From Alphaproteobacteria bacterium (lineage in GTDB: Bacteria > Pseudomonadota > Alphaproteobacteria > UBA1280 > UBA12223), in the NCBI GenBank assembly GCA_003450915.1, contig DMEM01000182.1:1-6475 (forward strand): a stretch of 6,475 nucleotides of DNA, given 5' to 3'. Shown here in pieces: positions 1-4,974 of this stretch. The notes under the pieces were generated by a model. It saw only the letters and a program-made list of their open reading frames with translations. It was not told the DNA's origin and searched no databases. Within the stretch, counting starts at the first letter, position 1. Every line of letters starts with the position of its first letter. The position numbers and the translations under genes are program-made.

Positions 1-1451
1 AGATTGTTTGGATCATTTACTGAAATTAAAACTAAAGTAAATGTTTGTTTAATAGTATTATACGCTTTTTCTACAGTCGCTAATAGATCTCCAGATAATT
101 CTAAATGTTCATTAACACTTTTTTTTCCAATATCAACAATATCACGCTCTAAAATATCACCAATTGATTCAATATCTGAAACGATTTGGTTTAATTTCAT
201 CAATTCTTCAGATTGCTCAGATGTTAACTCTTGTTTACTTAATTTAATTAAGAATGAGCTAATTTCTTCATATAAATAGTCAATGAATTCATCTTGCTTA
301 TTAATAGAGTTTAACGCTTTATTGTTTCTAGTTTCAATAGCAGGCATTACTTGAGAAATCATCTTCTCAACATATACTCCCATTCTATATGTTTCTCTTC
401 TTGCTGCAGAAAGAGCTAAAGCAGGAGATGACAATAAGTCTTCATCAAGATACTTTGTTTTCATATGTGTGTCGGTTTCTTTTTCTGGTATTAGCCAGTG
501 TAAAAATTTTGCAATTTGAGTTGTAAATGGTAAAAATAAAATTGCAATGAAAATGTTAAACATTAAGTGAGCATTAGCAATATCACGAGCTGCAGCTACT
601 GTAACATCTGTTCCTTCAGATAAAGGGTAGATAAATCTAATAAATTCAGCAAAAGGTGTTAAGAATGGTAAAATTAAAATAGAACCAACAATTTTAAAGA
701 AAATATGTGCTGCTGCAGTTCTTTGTGCCGCTTTGTTTTTACCAATGCAAGCAAGAGCCGCTGTAATACATGTACCAATGTTAGCACCAAGCATTAAACC
801 AATACCTGAGTTAATATCAATTAGTCCTTGAGTGGCTAAAGCAATAATAATAGCTAGTGTAGCTGCACTTGATTGAACTGCAGCTGTAAATAATGCTCCA
901 AACCAAATGCCATAAAATGGATTTTGCATTTCACTCATCATATCAATGAAAGGCTGGTGTGTTTTTAATGGAGACATAGATGTGCCCATTAAATCAATAC
1001 CGTAAAACAATAAACCGATACCAAGTAGAGTTCTACCAAGGTTTTGTGATTTTTCATCTTTAGAAAGAGCCTTAATAAAGAAACCAACAGCTAATGGTAT
1101 AAGAGCATACTTTGTAACCTTAAAAGCAATTAATTGCACGGTTAAAGTCGTACCAATATCAGCACCTAAAATAACACCAAGAGCCTGACTTAGTGTAAGC
1201 ATTTCAGCAGAAACAAAACCAACTAGTAATACTGTAGTTGCTGAACTAGACTGAACCATTGCTGTTAATACAGCACCAGTCCCCAAACTTAAAAACCTGT
1301 TCTTTGTTAAGTTTGTCATAACTTTTTTAAGCTTATATCCGCTAATAAGCTTAAGTGCGTTACCCATTTTGTCTAAACCGTATAAAAATAAAGCTAGACC
1401 GCCTAGTAAGCCAGAAATTAGTGGCATTAATTCAAGTGTATGCTCTCCCAT
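1..1451 (-). CDS. Na/Pi cotransporter family protein with PhoU-like C-terminal domain (3' end cut by window)
   Basis: Seen: an open frame reads from ATG at 1451 off the left edge, giving 483 residues with no stop. It has the inverted-repeat plan of the NptA/YjbB-type Na+/phosphate symporters. The first half carries QSSSATT at residues 67-73 and GADIGTT at 96-102. The second carries QSSAAT at 193-198 and GANIGTC at 222-228, followed by a membrane segment with AHIFFKIVG (about 248-256) and ARDIANAHLMFN (288-299). Hydrophobic segments fill residues 8-320. From about 345 the chain becomes a charged helical region like the PhoU domains attached to this family. Known: these inner-membrane proteins couple Na+ to inorganic phosphate movement, with the QSS motifs forming the substrate site. 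Start: AAGAAGAG (1462-1469) lies 10 nt upstream. Family members are usually about 540-600 residues, so probably 60-120 residues are missing. It lies 54 bp after the SRPBCC/epimerase gene and may be co-transcribed with it. The family is clear; transport direction is not. Confidence 0.93.
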   Translation of the reverse strand, partial: MGEHTLELMPLISGLLGGLALFLYGLDKMGNALKLISGYKLKKVMTNLTKNRFLSLGTGAVLTAMVQSSSATTVLLVGFVSAEMLTLSQALGVILGADIGTTLTVQLIAFKVTKYALIPLAVGFFIKALSKDEKSQNLGRTLLGIGLLFYGIDLMGTSMSPLKTHQPFIDMMSEMQNPFYGIWFGALFTAAVQSSAATLAIIIALATQGLIDINSGIGLMLGANIGTCITAALACIGKNKAAQRTAAAHIFFKIVGSILILPFLTPFAEFIRFIYPLSEGTDVTVAAARDIANAHLMFNIFIAILFLPFTTQIAKFLHWLIPEKETDTHMKTKYLDEDLLSSPALALSAARRETYRMGVYVEKMISQVMPAIETRNNKALNSINKQDEFIDYLYEEISSFLIKLSKQELTSEQSEELMKLNQIVSDIESIGDILERDIVDIGKKSVNEHLELSGDLLATVEKAYNTIKQTFTLVLISVNDPNN

Positions 1452-1505
1452 TTAAAATGTACTCTTCTTTTTTTTGTTATTGTTTATTCTAATAGTTTGA
1501 ATAAA

Positions 1506-2873
1506 TTAATACAGGCTGTTATTGTTTGGCTTATTAAAATAGCCAGTTTCCCAGTTTAAAGCATCTTCAATGTTTTCAAAGTTGAATTCAAATCCTGCTT
1601 GTCTTAATTTTTGTGGGTATACAGCGTTACCTTGTAAAATTTGTTCTTTATTAATATTACCATAAAAACGATTAAAAATAAACTTAGGAAGTGTAAATAA
1701 GAAAGGTCTTCCTAGTTTTTCAGCTAATAGCAGAGGAAGGTCATTTGCATTTAGCGACATAGATGAACATAGATTTACTGAGCCAAATAAAGATCTATCA
1801 AAAATCATTTGATTTGTTGCATAAATTGCATCATCCATGCTTGTCCAGTTTAAATATTTTCCTTCATCTACTTTTTGAGCACAAAAAGCATACTTTTGCT
1901 GTCTAATTGCATTTTTTAAAACTCCTGATCTAGCAGATAAGATATTTCCTGTTCTAGCATTAACAACTCTTACGCCTTTTTTCTTTAAAGGATCAAGCAT
2001 TTGTTCAAGAATTAAGAAGTATTTCGCCATTTTGCTTTCTTTATTTAAAGCGCTGTATTCGGTAATAGAGCTATTTGTGTTTTCATAAACACATGTGCTA
2101 GAAAATAAGATAAAGCTATCAGGGTATTTGTTATTCGCTTCAAAAGATTGAATAAGCGTTTTTAGTTCTAAGATTTTAGATTTTAGGATTTTATTGATAT
2201 TGCTATCATTTAGTTTAACTTTAGTGTCTAAAGCAAAGTATAAAATGGTGTCAAGGTTAGCTAGTTTTTCTAGCTCGGTAGTTTTTGTCGCGTTTAGTTG
2301 AATTTCACGAGCTGTAGGGTATGGTTTTCTTTTTACAAGTGAAAATACTTTATGGTTTCCTGATGTGAAGAATGGTTTAAATTGGCTAATCATGGTTTTT
2401 GAACCAATCATTCCAATGTTTTGTCTAGCCTCACGAGAAAATCTAGAGTGTTGGCGGATATCAGCTTCAATTCTTCTACCTCTAAAGTGAAATTCTTTTT
2501 CTAAGCGACGTTCTATTAGAGACTCTATAATAAACTCAGGTAAAATTGAGTTGAATAAGTTAACAGAAATGGTTTCTTTTATTAGAGTCTTATTATCTAT
2601 CTTATCAAAATTTTTGGTATGATAAGTTTTTTGTTGAGACGATTTAATTCTTTCTGAAATTATAGAGCGATTAGAGCTGTTTAGTCGGGTCTTTTCAACT
2701 TCAACACCTGATTTTGTTTTAATAAACTTAAGTGTTTCTTCTGCTGTTTGTTCTTGACGCAATAGCTCTTTACTTACCCAAGGAGGGGTAAGTCTTTCAT
2801 GTGCACCAAAGGTTTGATGCCATCTATATACATCATCTGCTCTTGCATTTATTTGAGAAACGAACTGTACCAT
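1506..2873 (-). CDS. SRPBCC domain fused to TIGR01777-type NAD-dependent epimerase-like protein
   Basis: Seen: numbered from ATG 2873 (455 residues), the first ~145 residues form an SRPBCC/polyketide-cyclase-like domain, with WHQTFGAHERLTPPW at 18-32 and a closing FHFRGRRIEADIRQHSRFS at 128-146. A Rossmann-like region follows, with SSTCVYE near 258, RTGNILSARSG near 307 and NWTSMDDAIYA near 342. The C-terminus has the DUF1731-like signature PQKLRQAGFEFNFENIEDAL (420-439). This order is the known architecture of a TIGR01777 subgroup, often labelled SulA-like or 'nucleoside-diphosphate sugar epimerase'; no substrate is established. Odd: the glycine-rich loop GxxGxxG is reduced to GxxTxxS (157-163), and the usual LAG(E/D) reads FALD. 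Start: the frame is open to ATG 3002, adding 43 basic residues, with another ATG at 2891. I chose 2873 because family members have only ~17 residues before the WH motif and because GGAG plus AAGAAGAG precede it. The start is uncertain; the family is fairly sure. Confidence 0.85.
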   Translation of the reverse strand: MVQFVSQINARADDVYRWHQTFGAHERLTPPWVSKELLRQEQTAEETLKFIKTKSGVEVEKTRLNSSNRSIISERIKSSQQKTYHTKNFDKIDNKTLIKETISVNLFNSILPEFIIESLIERRLEKEFHFRGRRIEADIRQHSRFSREARQNIGMIGSKTMISQFKPFFTSGNHKVFSLVKRKPYPTAREIQLNATKTTELEKLANLDTILYFALDTKVKLNDSNINKILKSKILELKTLIQSFEANNKYPDSFILFSSTCVYENTNSSITEYSALNKESKMAKYFLILEQMLDPLKKKGVRVVNARTGNILSARSGVLKNAIRQQKYAFCAQKVDEGKYLNWTSMDDAIYATNQMIFDRSLFGSVNLCSSMSLNANDLPLLLAEKLGRPFLFTLPKFIFNRFYGNINKEQILQGNAVYPQKLRQAGFEFNFENIEDALNWETGYFNKPNNNSLY

Positions 2874-3191
2874 TCTCTTCTTTATCTCCATACTTTTTAA
2901 CTTAAACGATGATTTTTGCTTGCGTCCTTGTGTGATAAGGATGTGCGAATAGAAACGCTTGTTGTTGTAAACAAGGTTTGACTCGGTTCGCGCAATTATC
3001 ATAAAAAACTCTATGGTTAAAGTTTTTATATGTTTAAATTATCTTAAAAACTACAAAAGTGCTTATTGTTGGGCTACCTTTTGTGGTTTTAGGTTTATTG
3101 AGTCGTCGAAGAAACGGATAAAGCTTTCTTTTTGTTTAATATATATTTTTTTCGCAGCTTTTCGTTTGTTGTAGACTCTTTTTATAAAACA

Positions 3192-3217
3192 GTTACTATG
3201 CAAATTGGCATAGTTAC
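3192..3217. repeat. Inverted repeat / stem-loop
   Basis: ACTATGC (3195-3201) pairs with GCATAGT (3208-3214) around a 6-nt loop. One mismatch and two further pairs extend the stem outward. Read on the minus strand, it is followed by AACTGTTTTATAAAAAG, so it could be a second, weaker terminator behind the hairpin at 3239-3259. It could also be an operator. It is imperfect, and its function is not evident from sequence. Confidence 0.4.
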
Positions 3218-3224
3218 ACAACTA

Positions 3225-3259
3225 CTATATAAATAATAACCTGCCAAATTAAGGCAGGT
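3225..3259 (-). terminator. Probable terminator of the DUF2125-like gene
   Basis: A perfect 7-bp GC-rich stem, ACCTGCC (3239-3245) with GGCAGGT (3253-3259), encloses a 7-nt loop. On the minus strand it is followed by a T-rich tail (TATTATTTATATAG) and sits about 83 bp beyond the stop codon of the DUF2125-like gene. The T-run is interrupted, so termination may be partial. On the plus strand nothing T-rich follows, which favours the minus orientation. Confidence 0.55.
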
Positions 3260-3341
3260 CAATAGTTATAGTGATTTTAATGCTTGCGAATGTGGTATAA
3301 TTGGCACAATTTTTTAATCCTTAAAATACAATAAAATAGAG

Positions 3342-4409
3342 TTATTGTACTTTAGTTTTTTTATCTGGCTTAAAATATGGTGCAGGAATAGAAATTTTAT
3401 TATTGATTTTTATTACATTATTTTTAGTAACAACATCTATGCCATAAAGGCCAGTTTCAGTCTTACTAAATTGGTATGCATTTAGTAGTTTTTCAGCAGT
3501 ACTATCTTTTTCAAGGAATTTAATTCCAGAAAAAGCATTAGGAGCTAAAAAGTAGTTTTTATCAATATATATAGATCCTTTACCAAACACTTGCATAGCT
3601 TGGCTAGTTAGCTTAAAGTCTTTTATAACAAGTGCAGTTTTATTTTTAGCTAGGCTATTGATTGTATCAATTGTGAACTGTTGAGTGTTTTTCTTTATTG
3701 ATTTTATATCTTCAACCATTTGATTTGAAATATTTATAATAAAAGCATCAAGTTTAGAGTGAGGTATTGAATAAATCGCCTTACCTGTTTTTTGATCGAA
3801 TAAGTTTAGCTTAAATAAGTTATAACTAAAGGCAATATTTGTTGTATTGTCTTTCTTATCTTCTTTAATTGCTTTGTAGCTGGCTTCAATCGAACCAATA
3901 TCTGCTAATGCCATTAATGGCGCGTTTTCAGTTGTTACTTGTAATAAAAAATTGTTGGCGTTAAGCTCTAGTGAGCTTTTATTAGCATAAATTTTTAAGT
4001 CATCAAAATCTGTATAAAATTTAACAGTTTGGTTTGTGCTTAAGTTTGTTGAGTGGATATCAAAACTAACCTGGTTTGCATTAAAGTCAAAAGCAGGATT
4101 AAAAATATTTTTTGTTTTATAGATAAGAGGTTTTTCTTCTAAAGCTTTAAAGTTAAAGCCTTCTTTTGAAATGCTAAAATACTTTTTGGTTTTAAAATTA
4201 AGATTGCTTAATTCCACACATAAAAATGGGAAGCATGATGTTTTTAAATCAAATGTAACATCTGTAATGTTTTCTTTGTGCTCAACGCTTTTTAGGTAAT
4301 TAGTTATTTTTTCTTCAATATGGTTTTTTGAAATAAACCAAAATGCAGTATAAGCAGCAACTAGAGTGATAATTACTAGAGAAACTATAGCATAAATTCT
4401 TTTTGTCAT
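3342..4409 (-). CDS. DUF2125-like single-pass membrane-anchored protein
   Basis: Seen: 355 residues. K3-R4 precede one hydrophobic helix (about 5-26, ending AAYTAFWFI), and the rest is soluble and rich in beta-forming, Asn/Lys/Ser residues. The layout implies a cytoplasmic N-terminus and a periplasmic body, with no clear cleavage site. After the helix come IEEKITNYLKS (31-41) and then CFPFLCVELSNL (59-70), matching the plan of DUF2125 proteins: membrane anchor, amphipathic helix, then GFPF followed by alternating beta strands. Late in the chain, VIKDFKLTSQAMQVFGKGSI (261-280) and a final ISIPAPYF (339-346) also resemble that family. No enzymatic motif is seen. The family's function is unknown; an envelope role is inference. 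AGGA (4421-4424 on the plus strand as TCCT) sits 11 nt before the ATG, which fixes the start. A well-spaced promoter lies upstream and a stem-loop follows, so it is probably a single-gene unit. A generic AsmA/DUF945-like relative is the alternative. Confidence 0.75.
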   Translation of the reverse strand: MTKRIYAIVSLVIITLVAAYTAFWFISKNHIEEKITNYLKSVEHKENITDVTFDLKTSCFPFLCVELSNLNFKTKKYFSISKEGFNFKALEEKPLIYKTKNIFNPAFDFNANQVSFDIHSTNLSTNQTVKFYTDFDDLKIYANKSSLELNANNFLLQVTTENAPLMALADIGSIEASYKAIKEDKKDNTTNIAFSYNLFKLNLFDQKTGKAIYSIPHSKLDAFIINISNQMVEDIKSIKKNTQQFTIDTINSLAKNKTALVIKDFKLTSQAMQVFGKGSIYIDKNYFLAPNAFSGIKFLEKDSTAEKLLNAYQFSKTETGLYGIDVVTKNNVIKINNKISIPAPYFKPDKKTKVQ

Positions 4410-4472
4410 TTTGTTAAAAATCCTATTTTTTATAATTGGTTAGCTAAAAATTAAGCTCTTTATTTATTGTTT

Positions 4473-4501
4473 AATATAGCATTTAATAAAAAAGATAGCA
4501 A
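4473..4501 (-). promoter_or_regulatory. Sigma70-type promoter candidate for the DUF2125-like gene
   Basis: On the minus strand TTGCTA (4496-4501), a 17-bp spacer and TATATT (4473-4478) form a good sigma70 pattern. Transcription would start near 4466, giving a leader of about 57 nt before the ATG at 4409. In AT-rich DNA such matches occur by chance, but the exact spacing and position support it. Confidence 0.5.
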
Positions 4502-4507
4502 AAGATA

Positions 4508-4536
4508 TTTCTTTTATTAAAAATATACCTTATATT
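4508..4536 (+). promoter_or_regulatory. Weak promoter candidate for the 58-residue protein gene
   Basis: TTTCTT (4508-4513) is followed after 17 bp by TATATT (4531-4536). The start point would fall near 4543, about 48 nt before the ATG at 4591. The -35 is poor. If real, it lies back to back with the leftward promoter, and the upstream in-frame ATG at 4537 would not be in the transcript, which agrees with the later start chosen. Confidence 0.35.
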
Positions 4537-4578
4537 ATGAACTACGTAATAATCATTTTTTTATACACATTTATATTT

Positions 4579-4585
4579 AAGGAGG
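4579..4585 (+). promoter_or_regulatory. Strong ribosome binding site deciding the start at 4591
   Basis: AAGGAGG is a full Shine-Dalgarno match placed 5 nt before ATG 4591. The alternative in-frame ATG at 4537 has no such site, and its extra 18 residues are hydrophobic codons encoded by AT-rich leader sequence. This is the best ribosome binding site in the window. Confidence 0.85.
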
Positions 4586-4590
4586 CCTTT

Positions 4591-4767
4591 ATGGCTGATA
4601 TTTGGACTGAATACCAACTTAAAAGTATTATTGCCCAGGTTCTTGTTGGAGAAGGCGTTGATGTTAAAGATGTTGGATCTGTAGATGATTTAGTAAAAAA
4701 ACATGCTTCTCCAGACCTAGCAGCAAAGTACCACAGTAAAGTTGGTCGAGCCGACAGTGATGAGTAA
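4591..4767 (+). CDS. Small acidic protein of unknown function (58 aa)
   Basis: I do not recognise this gene. Seen: 58 residues starting MADIWTEYQLKS and ending SKVGRADSDE, with an acidic tail, no membrane segment, no cysteine and one tryptophan. An N-terminal amphipathic helix (about 4-18, EYQLKSIIAQVLVGE) is followed by a VDVKDVGSVDDLVKKH stretch that would form a short loop and a second helix, so a compact helical domain is plausible. It is real by context: a near-consensus ribosome binding site 5 nt upstream, codon choices like its neighbours, and a hairpin terminator 35 bp after the stop. It is monocistronic, diverges from the DUF2125-like gene and precedes the tail-fibre module, but nothing in the sequence ties it to either. 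It could be a small host cytosolic protein or a phage-derived one; I cannot choose. Confidence 0.75.
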   Translation: MADIWTEYQLKSIIAQVLVGEGVDVKDVGSVDDLVKKHASPDLAAKYHSKVGRADSDE

Positions 4768-4801
4768 GTTCAATCTTTTATCATCAATTCCGAAAAAAGA
4801 G

Positions 4802-4835
4802 AAATGTCCCATATTATTTATAATGGGGCATTTTT
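4802..4835 (+). terminator. Rho-independent terminator after the 58-aa gene (possibly bidirectional)
   Basis: AAATGTCCCAT (4802-4812) pairs over 11 bp with ATGGGGCATTT (4823-4833), one pair being T·G, around a 10-nt loop, followed by T residues to 4835. On the opposite strand the stem is followed by TTTCTCTTTTTT, so it could also stop leftward transcription. The right arm can instead pair with ATGCCCCA at 4844-4851. Confidence 0.75.
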
Positions 4836-4836
4836 G

Positions 4837-4865
4837 TTGACATATGCCCCAGAGCACTTTATTAT
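4837..4865 (+). promoter_or_regulatory. Strong sigma70 promoter candidate upstream of the tail-fibre gene
   Basis: A perfect TTGACA (4837-4842), an exact 17-bp spacer and TATTAT (4860-4865) make the best promoter match in the window. The start point would fall near 4872, exactly where the first leader hairpin begins, and about 103 nt before the fibre start codon. The -35 box lies inside the loop of an inverted repeat, TGGGGCAT (4824-4831) with ATGCCCCA (4844-4851), which could act as an operator. Confidence 0.65.
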
Positions 4866-4871
4866 TTTCAT

Positions 4872-4903
4872 AAGCTAAGAGATTTACCCTCTTGGCTTTT
4901 TTT
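4872..4903 (+). terminator. Terminator-like hairpin at the start of the fibre leader
   Basis: AAGCTAAGAG (4872-4881) pairs with CTCTTGGCTT (4889-4898) over 10 bp with one T·G pair, a 7-nt loop and a seven-T run (4897-4903). It has the full form of a rho-independent terminator reading rightward, yet it begins about where the strong promoter would start its transcript. That suggests an attenuator, a very short RNA, or a terminator for readthrough from upstream. Confidence 0.7.
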
Positions 4904-4910
4904 ATTTAAG

Positions 4911-4941
4911 AAAGACCACTGTCAGAAGGTGGTCTTTTTTT
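4911..4941 (+). terminator. Second terminator-like hairpin just before the fibre gene
   Basis: AAAGACCAC (4911-4919) and GTGGTCTTT (4929-4937) form a perfect 9-bp stem with a 9-nt loop and a seven-T run (4935-4941). It reads rightward and ends 33 nt before the fibre start codon. No second promoter is obvious between it and the gene, so fibre expression would need readthrough or antitermination. Confidence 0.75.
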
Positions 4942-4961
4942 GTGTAATTAAACAATAATAT

Positions 4962-4966
4962 GAGGA
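4962..4966 (+). promoter_or_regulatory. Ribosome binding site deciding the fibre start at 4975
   Basis: GAGGA lies 8 nt before ATG 4975. The earlier in-frame ATG at 4960 overlaps this site and has only AT-rich sequence upstream, so the later start is preferred. The difference is five residues. Confidence 0.7.
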
Positions 4967-4974
4967 TACAAAAA

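Larger units (their letters stand above)
2874..3341. other. Intergenic gap between two minus-strand genes
   Basis: This gap holds two stem-loops (described separately) at 3192-3259, an AT-rich middle stretch, and near 2874-3002 an open 43-codon extension of the neighbouring gene that I judge untranslated or uncertain. I found no convincing tRNA, small gene or full promoter. A TGGTATAAT motif reading rightward at 3293-3301 resembles an extended -10 but has no good -35, and it would transcribe antisense into the DUF2125-like gene. No clear minus-strand promoter for the SRPBCC/epimerase gene could be picked out: candidates such as TTGTTT-17-TATTCG, inside the extension, are weak. Confidence 0.5.

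Noticed and set aside
4..279. Plus-strand open frame of 91 codons
   Set aside because: It lies opposite the clearly conserved PhoU-like part of the Na/Pi cotransporter and has no ribosome binding site or recognisable product.
1483..1505. Inverted repeat TTTATTC...GAATAAA between the epimerase and cotransporter genes
   Set aside because: The 7-bp stem has only one G-C pair and no T-run on the transcribed strand; it is expected by chance in such AT-rich DNA and is too weak to call a terminator.
2960..3000. Possible tRNA-like T-arm (GGTTCGCGC) near 2980
   Set aside because: No matching acceptor, anticodon or D-arm pairing could be built around it on either strand.
3291..3301. TGTGGTATAAT, an extended -10-like motif on the plus strand
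   Set aside because: There is no acceptable -35 at 16-18 bp, and it would give only antisense RNA into the DUF2125-like gene; it is kept as a note in the gap description.
4537..4590. Eighteen-codon hydrophobic N-terminal extension of the 58-aa protein (possible signal peptide)
   Set aside because: The AAGGAGG site at 4579-4585 points to ATG 4591, and the upstream ATG overlaps the promoter -10 candidate without a ribosome binding site.
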